NCBI RefSeq assembly: GCF_029784155.1
Contig: NC_073691.1
Span: 63,046,822 to 63,110,821, forward strand
Length of the DNA stretch: 64,000 bases
DNA from: Uranotaenia lowii
Taxonomy: Eukaryota; Arthropoda; Insecta; Diptera; Culicidae
Reading direction: 5' to 3'
Shown piece after piece: positions 1-11,439 of this stretch; the stretch's first letter is position 1, and every line of letters begins with the position of its first letter. The notes beneath the pieces were generated by a model. The model searched no databases, was not told the origin of the DNA, and saw only the letters and a program-made list of their open reading frames with translations. The translations under genes were made by a program, and so were the position numbers.

Positions 1-2850
1 GATCCGCTGTTGGATGAATTTGTGAATCCTGTTGATCGTGGATAGCCGCATCTCCTGCGCGACCTTTGGATCGTCCGACACGTTTAAGTCCTGCAGAGTG
101 TAGAGGTCCGTGTGCAACAGAAGTTCCCTGCCGAAGTTGGCGAAGTGCGGGCTGACTCCGGTTGATTCGTGCTTCGCACTGTTGATAGCTGCGGTGATGG
201 CGGCCAGGTTCTTGTCCCACTCTCGATGATCTTCCTCCAACAACGATCGAACACAAGTGATAAGAACTCTGTTCACTCGCTCGGCGTTGTTGACCTGCGG
301 TGCGTAGAAAGCGGTCTTCATGTGGATGATGTTGTGACGGCTTAGCAGCGCCCGAAACACCTGCGACTCGAACTGCTTGCCGTTATCTGATAAAATAATC
401 CTTGGTCTGGAGAACTTGAGGAACACCTTTTCTTCCAAAAACTCGACCATCTTGCTCGAATCAGCGGCTCGCATCGGGTGAGCGATGACGTATTTCGTGA
501 TCCAGTCGACAATTACTAGCAGCACAGTGTTGCCTTTTTTGGATCTGGTTAACGGTCCGACGAAATCGATAGAAATTAGCTCCCACGGGACCTTCGCTGG
601 CTTGAGCTTCCCCATCTGCGGCATCATTCTTATGTTGGGCGCTTTACTAGCCTTGCACGTAGTGCATGCTTTGACGTAACGGGCGACGTTGTCCTGCATC
701 TTCGGCCAGTAATAGTGCTGCTGTAGTTTGTGCCACGTCTTCTGGAAGCCTAGATGCGCTGCTGATGGTGCGTCGTGGTATCGACGAATGAGTTCTGCTC
801 GGTGGTTTTCCGGAACTACTTTCTTCCATCGATGCGTGATTAAACCAGCCTCATCATTGCAATGACAATTTTTGTAGAGCTCGTTGTTTGCGATACGAAA
901 GTCGGGATACTTATCGCCTTTCCGTTCCACCTGCTTGACGATGTTCTTGTACCATGGATCATTCTCCTCGGATATCGAAAACACTAGCGAACAGACTACT
1001 CTGGATAGCGCATCTGGTACGGTGTTGCAGCTGCCCTTCCGGTACCTGATTTCGAAGTCGAACGCGTTGAGTCTCAAGAGCCATCTGCTCATCAAAGCTG
1101 TGGGGTTCTTTAAAGTTTTCAGGTAGCTGAGGGCGGAATGGTCACAGTAGACGACGAAACGTACCCCTTCTATATACCCACGAAACTTTTCTATCGCACG
1201 AATAACTGCTAAGCACTCTTTTTCTGTAACTGTGTATTTTCGCTCCGACGAAGATAGCTTCTGGGAAAAATAACTGATCGGGTGTTCTTCTCCCTCGATG
1301 TCCTGCGTCAATACAGCACCAATCGCGACATCGCTAGCGTCGCATGCTATCGAGAACGGTTTTGTATAGTCCGGCATCGCAAGTACTGGAGCGGTAACTA
1401 AAGCTGACTTGAGTTTGAGAAAAGCTTCTTCTGCTGCTGTACTCCATCGAAATTTGATCTTGGCTTTCGTGAGCTCCGTGATTGGTGCGGCGATTCGTGA
1501 GAATTCTGGAATGAAGCGTCGATACCATCCGCATAAGCCTAGGAATCTTTGAACCTCCTTTCGTGTGTTTGGAACTGGAAATTTGACGATGCTCTCCACC
1601 TTTTCCTCGTCGACCCTCCATCCTCCTTCACTGAGAACGTAGCCCAAATATTTTATGCGTTGGCGACAGAACTTGGATTTTTCCGGAGAGATGGTGAGAT
1701 TCGCCTGACGTAGTCTGGTTGCCACTTCTTGAAGAACTGCTACGTGTTCGTCAAACGTTTTGGAGCAGATAATAATGTCGTCCAAATAATGAAAGACGAA
1801 TGGCTCCATGTCCGCGAAAAGATGTGTCATTAGTCTTGCGAGTCCTTGACTTGCCGTACAGATACCAAAAGGAACAACCTTAAATTGGTAGTGACCACGG
1901 GATGGTACAGTGAAAGCTGTTAAGGGTCGTGACTTTTGTTGGAGCGGCATCTGCCAGAAGGCATCCTTCAAGTCAATTGATGATATGTACGAGCATCCTC
2001 CGAGGTTATTGATGATTGCGGAGATCTGCGGTATCGGATAACCTTCGTTCACCATGATTGAGTTCAGGTGTCTTGCGTCTAAACATACCCGGTATCTGCC
2101 ATCTTTCTTCTTAACCGCTACCAGTGGATTGTTCCACGGCGAGAACACTGCTTCTTCGATCACGTCTAGGGATAGCATTCGGTCGACTTCCTTGTTAACT
2201 TCCGCTAGGACGTACTGCGACATTGGGTAGTACCGTTGTTTCCTTGGTGGCGCATTTCCGACGTCGATTTGATGTTCGTAGATTTGCGTCCTACCTAGTT
2301 TACCATCTTCTGCCTTCGGAAATGTGTGTACCACTTGGTCTAGTCGCTTTTGCTGTTCTGGTGAAAGCTCCTTCATCGGTTCTGCATCTTCTTCTAGTTC
2401 ACTGCTCATCATCGAGAAGCACACTGCCTTGACGCCAAACGTTTGCCAGAAGTTCATGCCCATGATAGCGCAATCTGGCAGGCTAGGCACGAGTAGAACC
2501 GGCAATATCTCGCTTCGATTGTTGTACGATATTGGCAGACGTGTGAAGTGATTGATCTGGTGTGGCGTTCCATCCGCTGTCTTGATCCCACCGTTCAGTG
2601 CTTCTTTTCGCAGTCCCAGCTCTTCTACAATCTGTGCTTTATTGCCACCTAACAACGAACAGTTTGCGCCACTGTCCAACAAAGCTGTAACTTTCTTTCC
2701 AAGAACGTCCAAAACGGCGTGTGGACGATTGTCATGTCCGGGATTGATAATGATAGAGTTGATGTCTAGTAAATCGGGAGGTATTGAAGGTTGATAGCTG
2801 TGTTGCGAAGAATCTGGCCCTCCATCTACCACCTCCTCGCTGCGGCGTTT
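1..2850 (-). CDS. pol: Pol polyprotein (protease, reverse transcriptase, RNase H, integrase), partial
   Basis: This frame is open throughout on the minus strand and reaches base 1 without a stop. It lies in the -1 frame relative to gag and overlaps the gag end, so a frameshift near 2843-2853 would be needed to make a Gag-Pol fusion. Domains in order: aspartic protease with LLDSGA (about 2680); reverse transcriptase with FHYLDD at about 1780 and a typical SSIDLKDAFWQ box at about 1960; RNase H with ACDASD at about 1345 and EKECLAVI at about 1210; integrase with an HHCC zinc-binding segment at about 770-650 (CTTC visible) and the central DFVGP, LSDNGKQF and NNAERVN motifs between about 560 and 270. 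All expected catalytic motifs are seen. The C-terminal end of integrase is outside the window. Confidence 0.92.
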
Positions 2851-4994
2851 TCCGCTTCACTGTTACAAACAAGACAGCTGCGTAACGTGTAACCTTTTCG
2901 ACCGCATCTGTAGCAAAAGAGAATTGCCTGTGCCTTCGTGCAATCCGGAAACCTATGCCCCTCCTCATCGCAGTTCCAGCAAAGCGCTGGGCGGTACGCT
3001 GTATGCTGAACAGGATCTAGATCGTACATGTTGTTGCCTGCTTGCTGAAGCTGCTGGTTCTGGAGCTGTGGTTGATAGTGCTGTTGGAATTGCCGTTGAG
3101 GCTGCTGTTGTTGAAGCTGCTGCCGTTGAGGCTGCTGTCGCGGAGCCCATTTAGCTTGCTGTTGCAACGGATGTTGTATTCGATGGTTCTCCGCTTGACT
3201 GCCTTGCCGATTCACCAAATTGTTCTGACCTGCCGAAGTTGTAGGCGGTTGCTGACGCTGTTCCGGTCGTTGTAGAGAGTGTTGCTGCTGTAGTCCTGTA
3301 TTGAAACGATTCGATCTGCGCTCTAGTTGAAGCTTCATGGCACAAACTTGCTCGTACAGCTGGTTGAAGTCCCCTTGCAAACCGTTTGCTTCTTCTGGAT
3401 CCACTAGATCTGCTTCAGTTTGGATAGCTGACGTTGAAGCCGCACCTTGCTGGCTCTCGTTCTCCACCGTATAAACTCTGTTGAAGCGTGGCTGTTGTAT
3501 TGGAAGCCTATGCGATGGTGCTGAGCATGAGGTGGCTCCGTACAACTGCTCGTCCGCCTCTACTGCTTGCAATCTCCCGAAACGCTGCTGCTGGTGTTGC
3601 TGAGATCGACTTGTTGTTGCTGGTGTTGCGAAGTTCGGTTCTAGTAAGCTGTTGTGCGGAATTGGAATCCTGCGCTGCTGGTTCAGTAATAGCCTTGTCT
3701 CGTCGAAGTTGCTGCAGACGTTGACCAGGTCCATCAGTGTCTTTGGCTGAGCGGCTGTTACTATTGTTGCATAGTCCATGTTCATATTTTTCTTGACTAT
3801 GAACAACTTCTCCTCTTCCGTAAGTGGTGGATCGATGAAGCGGAATAGTGTAGAGATGTCACGGAAGAACTTATCGAACGTTTCGTTGGCACCTTGAAAA
3901 CGGAAGCTGGCTTCCAACCTCAGGATCTGAGCATACCCGCTAGGCAGGAATTCCCGTCGAATTTCTTGCTTGAATGCTTGCCAGGAATATAGGCGACGTT
4001 GGGCAAGTGCTCTTGAGTACCAGTCGAGGGCGTCTTCAAGCAACAGGTGCTTGATGGAAGCCAGAAGTGTCTGATCGTCGATTCCCTCTGATCTGGCAAA
4101 CGTCTCCACCCGGTCCAAGAAAATGTTGAGGGACGTGGTGTCCTTTTCGCCTCGGAACTTGAAAGGCCAATTGTGAATCGCCTTCTGCATCCGCCTGTCG
4201 TAGTTGCTACCACTTCGGTTTGTAAAGCTGTCGTTCAACTGCTGCTGCCTCCTCTGTCGTTGTTGAATGTCGAACCGCAGTTCGTCCAGAACGTTCACAG
4301 CAGCCAGACCAGCCGAACTACCCGACCTCCGGATGATTACTTCCTCCGAGTCCCTCTGTCCTTGTCTGCCTCCTTGGAATGGAAGAGAAGACGGCTCGAC
4401 ATCCGCTTCTTGCATCCGTGCTCGTGCTCCTTCATCATTTCCGGCTGCTTGTGGCCTCGGTTGAATCGTCAACGCATCGCAGGCATCCCTACTGCTACTG
4501 TTCTCTGCCTGGATGGTTGGGACACTAGTTGAAAGGCTAGTGTTTTCTGTTTCACTTAGCACCATATTGACTGCACTGTTCACGCACTCTATCTGAGCTA
4601 GCAGCGTCTCTACAAGCTCGCACACGACCCTACGCGTTTCCTCTAAACTCGCGACCACTGGAATCAGTGATAATCTTTGCCGGTAATGAAGCAATCTCGA
4701 TTTCGCGCAAGCCATTTGATCGGCGTTTCTATTCTGCGTGGCTAAATCAACATGATTCCTCAATTCTACAACTGCCCTCTGGCAGACCTCGATGTTCAAC
4801 TCCGGCGACATTACGTGTTCTGAATTAACATAAATGGTGTCTCTAAGGGTGTCCTCTTGGACAAGGGCTTTTAACTTGACCACCCTAGCTCTTCTAGAGC
4901 ATGGGGCTAGATTCGTAACATGGCGCAAGGCCAATTCATATTCCATCTCCTCATCATTAAGATGATATAATTCAATTTGTTTATTCATCATCAT
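2826..4994 (-). CDS. gag: Gag protein, 722 aa
   Basis: Structural protein of the gypsy element. The first third is hydrophilic; residues about 245-430 hold a retrotransposon gag (capsid) domain with WPFKF, W(Y/Q) and a FRDI segment typical of insect Ty3/gypsy gags; residues about 560-680 are a low-complexity Q-rich linker. The C-terminus has one good CCHC zinc knuckle (CWNCDEEGHRFPDC) and a second cysteine-rich motif where the histidine is replaced by tyrosine (CYRCGRKGYTLRSC), so the second knuckle may not fold as usual. The start codon lies 215 bp downstream of the primer-binding site, and the stop at 2826-2828 overlaps the pol frame. The length is large for a gypsy gag because of the Q-rich insert. 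Confidence 0.92.
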   Translation of the reverse strand: MMMNKQIELYHLNDEEMEYELALRHVTNLAPCSRRARVVKLKALVQEDTLRDTIYVNSEHVMSPELNIEVCQRAVVELRNHVDLATQNRNADQMACAKSRLLHYRQRLSLIPVVASLEETRRVVCELVETLLAQIECVNSAVNMVLSETENTSLSTSVPTIQAENSSSRDACDALTIQPRPQAAGNDEGARARMQEADVEPSSLPFQGGRQGQRDSEEVIIRRSGSSAGLAAVNVLDELRFDIQQRQRRQQQLNDSFTNRSGSNYDRRMQKAIHNWPFKFRGEKDTTSLNIFLDRVETFARSEGIDDQTLLASIKHLLLEDALDWYSRALAQRRLYSWQAFKQEIRREFLPSGYAQILRLEASFRFQGANETFDKFFRDISTLFRFIDPPLTEEEKLFIVKKNMNMDYATIVTAAQPKTLMDLVNVCSNFDETRLLLNQQRRIPIPHNSLLEPNFATPATTSRSQQHQQQRFGRLQAVEADEQLYGATSCSAPSHRLPIQQPRFNRVYTVENESQQGAASTSAIQTEADLVDPEEANGLQGDFNQLYEQVCAMKLQLERRSNRFNTGLQQQHSLQRPEQRQQPPTTSAGQNNLVNRQGSQAENHRIQHPLQQQAKWAPRQQPQRQQLQQQQPQRQFQQHYQPQLQNQQLQQAGNNMYDLDPVQHTAYRPALCWNCDEEGHRFPDCTKAQAILFCYRCGRKGYTLRSCLVCNSEAENAAARRW

Positions 4995-5208
4995 TTATTT
5001 TGGATCAAAAACCAGATATTTTCAGTGGACTTACAGATTAAAATAACAACTTGATACGATACAAAAACTTGAGCAAAAATCAAAATAAGCCTAACAGTTG
5101 CTTTCGCAAATCAACTGTTTTAATAATCATAATAATATCATTTCATATAAATACTAATGATATTCAAAATATTCAAAATTATCGAACAAAATTATGCGGT
5201 TCGATTTA

Positions 5209-5219
5209 GTTGGGCGCCA
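5209..5219 (-). promoter_or_regulatory. Primer-binding site, tRNA-Lys type
   Basis: The minus strand reads TGGCGCCCAAC, the start of the common lysine-tRNA primer site of retroviruses and gypsy elements. It is two bases inside the putative LTR end (minus strand ...TTACA, plus strand TGTAACGG from 5222). This fixes the orientation and gives the inner boundary of the 5' LTR. Confidence 0.85.
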
Positions 5220-5221
5220 TT

Positions 5222-6660
5222 TGTAACGGAGGCTGATCGTGGTCGGTGCCACAAATAAAAGAATTAAGATTGCGAAATTGCGAGAGATAATTTTGCGTGT
5301 ATTGGGCAACATTTTTGTAACTCATCCCTCCCATTATCCCCAAAATAGCGTGTACTCACTCTTTTCACAAGCTTCCAATGTGCTTCCTCCTCGGCCTAAA
5401 TTGCTCCCGCCTCGGGAGCGGCGTTTTGCTGTACACGGATGCGGCGATCGAAGACAGTCGGTTTCGGCGGCTGATCCACCGATTGCTCTTCGCCTGCTGC
5501 GGCGATCAGAATTTGGTCCGACTTGACGGTTGTGCCACAGGATTTCTGCCGCTGGCGCGGCGGTCACTGGCGAACGGATTCGGCGCCGGAACCACCAAGA
5601 TCTCCCGCCTCGGTGCGGCTATCTGCTGTGCACGGACTCGGAACTTGTGCGCCGGATGTCCGCCCCTGATGCGGCGATGGAATTCGGTCCGGATTGTCAG
5701 CTGTTCCTCCGGATATTCGCCACCGATGCGGCGACGCGCTACCAACGAATTCGGCGGCTGTGCCACCGAGATTTCGCCACGGGTGCGGCGATCTGCTGCC
5801 GGCTATTTGCCACTGACGCGGCCCACAGGATATTCGCCACCTATGCGACGATTGAACGCCCTCGGATTCGGCGGATGTTCGCCCCTGATGAGCCAAGGAA
5901 CTTCGGTCCGGATTGACCGCGGTACCCCAGGATTCTTTCGCCACTGGTGCGGCGACGACGAGCGAAACTTGTCGGCGGCTGTGCCACCCAATGCTTGCCC
6001 CTGCTGCGGCGATAGAACTTGGTCCTGCTCGGCAGCAGTGCCCCAGGAATCTTCGCCACCGGCGCGGCGACGAAAGCGAATGAATTTGGCCCTGATTCGC
6101 CGGGATTTCTTCGTCACCAGTGCGGCGTCGACGTTGGCCCCTGCCACAGCGACGATATTCGCTTCGGTTCGGCTGCAGTACCGCCGGTATTCTTTCGCCA
6201 CTAGTGCGGCGACGAAAGCGAATGATCCACCAGATGATCCTCGCCTCGGATGCGGCGATGAAAAGCGATCCTAATCGCACCGATTCGCCGCGATTTTCCA
6301 CCGGATCGACGATCGATGGCAGGTGAATTCGGCAATCGTCTCCGGGCTTACTCGCCACTGGTGCGGCGACCTGAAGCGCTTGGTTTCGGCGGAGGTTCCA
6401 CCGGATTTCACGCCACTGGTGCGGCGTTCGGGATTCTATCAGATCCGGTCGTTGAATTGCCGGACTTCCACCACGGATGCGGTGATCGGATTCGGCAGAC
6501 TTGGCGGGATTCTTACCTCACGTTCAGCGATCTGCTGCGCTTGGATTCGGCAGACTGAATCACTGAGAATCCGCAACTTAAGCGGCGAATGAACCCGCTC
6601 GAATTCGGCTGCTGTTTCCCGGAATTCGTCGCCACTGAAGTAGCGAGACGGAAGTGACCG
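5222..6660 (-). repeat. Putative 5' LTR / upstream flank of the gypsy element, outer end unknown
   Basis: The segment begins with TGTAACGG on the plus strand next to the primer-binding site, as an LTR should (TG...CA). Its outer CA end cannot be placed because the partner LTR is outside the window. Most of it is the GC-rich 57-bp array listed separately. If the array is inside the LTR, the LTR is well over 1 kb. Confidence 0.5.
5430..6560. repeat. GC-rich tandem array, 57-bp period, with a hairpin in each unit
   Basis: A motif like TCGCCACTGGTGCGGCGA recurs near 5440, 5497, 5553, 5613, 5667, 5727, 5783, 5842, 5889, 5946, 6003, 6060, 6117 and less regularly to 6417. The step is close to 57 bp, with about 18-20 diverged units. 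Most units hold a TCGCC/GGCGA inverted repeat around a 7-8-nt loop. Because 57 is a multiple of three, long open frames (up to 298 codons plus, 264 minus) run through it on both strands. These look like a by-product of the repeat and are not called as genes. Confidence 0.85.
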
Positions 6661-7639
6661 GAATCTTGAATGCGGCCCTCGTAGCTGTGCAGCCTGTTCC
6701 GGTGAAGATGTTGTGCAGCTGGGCTCGCCAGATGAATGGTGGTTGATGTGTGGAAGGTGTGGAGGCCACGTGGCGAAGGCTTTACCACCTGCTAGGCCCT
6801 GTAGAGTTGGCCAAAAGAAGAAGAATTTGCCAAAAAGGAAAAAAGGGGTCCTGGGGACAAACCATCTCATTAGTTTTTCCTGCTGGAATTCTTTCGATCT
6901 TGCTTGGGTACTTACGGATTTCCGACCCCTTCTCCGTTATCTCGATTTTGCAGAACGTGGCTGCGACCCGGACGAGCGCTTGGCTTTAGTATTCTGAGGG
7001 GAAAAGGAACTTTTAGTTTCCTCCCACATTCTACTTTTGGAGAGACTTACCGGAGACTGTGTGGTCGTTTGGCCTTTCTATTGACCCGTCTCGTTGTCCT
7101 GAGCTACTAGCCTAGCCGCTTTTGGTCGGATTTCCAGCCGGGATGCCTGTTGGAGCAAGATTCTCCTTAATAAGCTGTTTGCTGTGATTCTTTTTTCACT
7201 CGCTTACCTCTTGACTCCGTGGAGCACCGAGTTCCCCTTTTTGGGACTTTGAAGACGGCCCACACTTTTAACTGGCCACTTTTTAAATTTATTGCGAAAC
7301 TCTTCGCGCAGCGTCCACCACCTTTTTCACCGGAACTTTGAATGACGTCTTGTCAAACTTTTCCGTTGAGATTGCTGCCAACTTTTTCATATCAAAAAGG
7401 CAAAACCCCCAGGCCCAGTCGGAAATTCCATCCGAATGTGGTCCGATTCCGTAAGATTTCGGCTCGTCGAGCAGATACTTTCGATGATTGTTTTTCCAGT
7501 CAGGGATTTTTCCTGCTTATCCGATGCACGCTAATAAAATGTTGAGGAAGGATGGGTTCTTATTGAAAAATGTTGCCAGATCGCTAGAATCGTATCAAAT
7601 TAACAGATTTGTTGTTACAGAAAAAGTCAAATGCAACAC
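6661..7639. other. No gene seen
   Basis: Moderate GC, T-rich patches. Several short open frames on both strands have no recognisable domain. It may include more of the gypsy LTR or its flank. Confidence 0.5.
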
Positions 7640-7680
7640 AATTCAGTCTGTAGAAGCCTATACCGGCTAAGACCATCTTT
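7640..7680 (+). repeat. 3' fragment of a tRNA-derived SINE
   Basis: This stretch (ATTCAGTCTGTAGAAGCC...GGCTAAGACCATC) matches, with a few changes, the tail of the SINE at 29784-29965 (ATTCAGTCTGTAAAGCC...GGCTAAGACGGTG). Only the tail is present; no A or B box precedes it. Confidence 0.6.
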
Positions 7681-7710
7681 TGTTAAAATTAATTTTCATT
7701 CGAAAATGAG

Positions 7711-7903
7711 GGCTTGTGATATAGCTCAGTTGGCAAATCTGTTGCTTCCTGAGCCGATGTCCGCGAGTTCGAGCCCAAGAGTAAATATCGAACACAGTTG
7801 TACCGGATAAGTTTTCAATATTTGTCCGCCAACTGGAACGTTGATAAAGTCGTGAATGCCACAAAGATGGTAAAACGACTATAATCGAAACAAAAAAAAA
7901 AAA
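7711..7903 (+). mobile_element. tRNA-derived SINE, complete, 13-bp target-site duplication
   Basis: The 5' part carries a Pol III A box (TAGCTCAGTTGGC, about 7723-7735) and a B box (GCGAGTTCGAGCCC, about 7761-7774) in the spacing of a tRNA gene. It is followed by about 120 bp of tRNA-unrelated body and an A-rich tail (7891-7904). The 13-bp duplication ATTCGAAAATGAG flanks it at 7698-7710 and 7904-7916. The anticodon region is decayed, so it is not a functional tRNA gene. Mosquito SINEs such as Feilai have the same build; I do not claim the family. Confidence 0.88.
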
Positions 7904-7916
7904 ATTCGAAAATGAG

Positions 7917-10229
7917 TTGGTTTTGTAATGCGATCAATTATTCCGATTTAATTGAAAACAACATTACATGGTGATGATTTGATATCATTCATTTAGTTCC
8001 TCTGGATAAATTTAAGATCGCATGTTTTCGAAAAAAAAAACACTTTAGAATGACGTGAAAGTTGACCTGCTAGATGAATTGATCTGAGAAAGAAGGTAAT
8101 TTCAATAACAAATCAACTCATTAGGAAGATATCCATTTTCGGTTGAATAAGAATCTAAACAAAGAATAATAGGATATCGATAAGAGAAGAGATAGAATTT
8201 GTTAATCTTAATTAAAGTCGCGAAATGGTATTTGGGTTATTGGGAGTTTTTGGACACGTGTTTAACAGAACAGAGAAAAATTGAGATTGTCAGATAAGTT
8301 TCAAACTTCAAAACTTGTTTTAAATTGAATAGAAAGCCAATTTACAATCCGAAATAAATTTATTCATAAATAACTTTTGTCAAGCTTTTTACCGAACTCA
8401 GTTATTTTAATATAATAATTCAGATTCAAAATGTAAGATTTCAGATTCAGAATCTAGAATTAAGAGTTCAGATTAGAAATTCCGAATTCAAATGTAAAGT
8501 TAGAACAACAGATTCAACATCGGAAAGCGAAGTTTAGATTTTGAAATTATAAATAATATTTCTTAATTCAGATTTCGTAATTAAAAGCATAAAACACAAC
8601 TTAGATTTCATTTTCATGATTCCGAATTCGCGATTAAAAATGCAGTATTTTTATTAAAGCTTTCATAAAAAATGCTTTCAACAAACGTGAATCAAACGGT
8701 GATAAGATCATCGGAAAAAGCCTTATAAAAAAGTGATATATGCATCAAATAAAGCTATTATACAATAACCAAGAGCGACGGAAAGGAAAAATGCGTTTCG
8801 CCTTCTTTCTGAGCTCATACGACACTTCGAAACATTGCTCTTGAGAACCCCCGCGAAGCATGATTCGTTTTCCAGATCGATATTTTAAGATGTTTGACGT
8901 TTTTATTTCGTCACAAACAGTTCGATCGCTAAATTATCTTGATTGTCTTTTATTCAGAACTTTTTTTTTTTTGCGTTCTTCTTCTCGACTTTTTTATGCT
9001 GAACATCGAACTGCATCGGATCAAATAATCAACGGTACATTAGACTGGCCCATGAAAATAAAAATCCTTATTTTCAACGCGGCACCTTCCAGATTGATGT
9101 CATTATGTGAAAAAAATTATTTTCTGAAAGTTTCAGGGAAGTCAAGTCTCATACCAGCATTTTTAATTTTGATTAAGCGAAAAACTAAGGGTTGATCTCG
9201 CTGAAATGTCCAAAAATTACAGCTGTATCCACTAAATTGCCCTCAGTTTCTTTTAAAAGAGAAGTGTTGGACCGAAAAGTATCAGAAATTAAAGGAGGAG
9301 GATGTAGCCACCTAAAATACAGATTAGACGAAGTATAAGTTGGAAAAACTGATCAATATCATGACTGAAAAAAGTGTCTGCCGGCCGATGGGAGATACCA
9401 AGAGTGAAGTAGAAATTTTTCTAACAAAAAAAAAAACGACAAATTATTTTTTAAATTTTTTTTTTATGAATTATTATAAGATTACCTTCATTTCCTTCAT
9501 ATAAAGTATTTCGATCAAACGAATGGTTTTTAAGATACACGCATTCGTAACTGTCCCATTTCTAAAAGAACTAAGCTTTAAGTAAACGATATGCCTCACC
9601 GTAAACCGTTAAAACATTTAAAGCCTTTTTACAATTTTTCATGTTAAAGGTCATTATCTACTTAGGTAATTTTTTTCAATACTTTATTTGAACAGCTGGT
9701 AAATTTTTAATGCGTTTTGATGTGCTATTTTATGATTTTCGTTGAAAAATAACAGAGTTATGGAGCTTTGAAATATGGTTTATTTTATTTACAAAAAAAT
9801 ATAGCTCAATCTTACTCGAAAAATAAAAATGTAAGAAATCTGGAAAAATAAATGTGTTAAAAAGTCGTAAAAATGAACCCAATTATCAATTTTAGGGACA
9901 ATCTGAAGACCCCTGGCGCAAATTGTCAGATAATAGAAAAACATTCCGTGTGACAGAGAAGAGGTGATTGACATCACACTTTGTTCTAGAACAATTTCTC
10001 AGGAAATTTCAAATTGACATGTTCCTGACGAAGAATCGATTTCTGACTACAGGTTTATCTATTTTGAACACTCAGGTGAATTGTTAGAAACAATTTCATT
10101 CCGATAACCCACGATCAACTGATTGGGATCTATATTTGGAGCAGCTTACTACTTAATTTCATGGACATAAACCTGAAATATGTAACTACTCCTCTTGAGC
10201 TGGATGAAGTGGTTGAAAAACCACCCAAA
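7917..10229. other. AT-rich non-coding stretch
   Basis: No supported gene. Open frames such as 8860-9195 have no recognisable domain. A short motif near 9897-9935 (AGACCCCTGGCGCAAATT) recurs at about 37690-37725, and so marks a dispersed repeat. Confidence 0.6.
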
Positions 10230-10237
10230 TTAATTTG

Positions 10238-11406
10238 TAGAGATGTACCGAATATTCGGTCGGCCGAATATTTGGCGTCGAATACCGCCAAAAAACCGTT
10301 AAGCCGGATATTCGGCTCACCGAATAGTTGAGCTAAGTATTCGACCGAATATTAATTTTTTTTTAAATTTTATACAATAACAAACTTGTCAATTTCTTCA
10401 ACAGATGTTAGATAATTTATGAAATATCCAAAATTAATGTTGCAAAGCTTTAGTAGCTCAAAGATTTATGGTTTCAGTGAATTATTGTAGGTGTTTTCGT
10501 GTATCTTTCACTGTAGTTAGTTTATAGTTTGTTTATCGTTTAATCCAGTTTTTCTTCATATATCCAGGCTTGCCCATAAATAAAAGAATTCGAGAAAAGT
10601 CAAATCTGACCGGGATGCCCAGATATTTTTTAAAATTTTCCGGATTTTACCCGGATTTAAGATTATTTGCCAAATCAAATAAAAAACTCAAATTTCTCTT
10701 TAAAAATTTTTAGAATTTGTGTTCACAAATGATATTTGGAGTAAATTTAAGAATGATCACCATTTTTTGTTTAATATTTTGTTACGATTATAGCACATTT
10801 CTGCAGCAGCTTTAATTCGATGAAAACTTTTCCAATAATTTTCTTTCTTTTTTATCTTGTTTATTTGAGAACAATGCCTAGTTTCTGTTCAGGTTTGTAC
10901 TTTATTTCTACAAATATTTCAAAAAATCAACCAGAGTTGCCCAGCTGTGTGGCTACGTATGGTATAAAGTATGGTATGCTCTTTTTAATTAATTTGAAGA
11001 CATGTTGCTTAAATTCGACATTCATCTAATCCGATATTTAATAGGCAAATTGGAATAGTTTGGCAACTGTTTAGATGTGTTTTGTCCTAGATTTCACTGG
11101 AACCCAATCTTTTTGGTGAAAAACGCACTGGAAGCGACAAGTCATCTGATATCATTTCAGTTATTGGTGACATTTTGAAAATCGAAGAGACCCCTTCTTG
11201 AAAAAGGACCTCTCTGGTTGAAAATAATCGACTCAAAAACATGAGGGAATAGATGTAATATGAGAAAAACGAAATAATTGCTTTTATATTTATATAAAGC
11301 TCAACAGAATATTTGACCGAATATTCGTTTTGCCGAATACATAGTTGAAAAGGTCAATTTTCAGTATTCGGCCGTTCGCCGAATACCACTATTCGGTACA
11401 TTTCTA
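10238..11406. mobile_element. hAT-like non-autonomous DNA element with foldback ends
   Basis: The ends are inverted: TAGAGATGTACCGAATATTCGG at the left answers TAGAAATGTACCGAATAGTGG read inward from the right, and both ends continue with more CCGAATA-type repeats. The flanking octamers are TTAATTTG (10230-10237) and TAAATTTG (11407-11414), an 8-bp duplication with one mismatch, which fits hAT. No transposase is visible in 1.17 kb. A 10555-10690 internal part resembles 37360-37500. Confidence 0.7.
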
Positions 11407-11439
11407 TAAATTTGAATACTTATGAAGAAGCATGTTACG

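Larger units (their letters stand above)
1..5221 (-). mobile_element. Ty3/gypsy LTR retrotransposon, internal region (3' end and 3' LTR beyond the window)
   Basis: Read on the minus strand the order is primer-binding site (5209-5219), a 210-bp leader, gag (4994-2826), then protease, reverse transcriptase, RNase H and integrase in one open frame to the window edge. That order, and a YLDD reverse transcriptase box, mark a Ty3/gypsy (Metaviridae-like) element. No envelope frame is visible, but the element is cut off inside or just after integrase. Both gag and pol are free of stops as far as they can be read, so the copy is young. The 3' LTR lies to the left of base 1, so LTR length and identity cannot be measured. 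Confidence 0.93.

Noticed and set aside
5378..6358. Long open frames of 298 (plus) and 264 (minus) codons
   Set aside because: Both follow from the 57-bp (3n) GC-rich tandem array. Open frames exist on both strands and the products are repeats without a domain.
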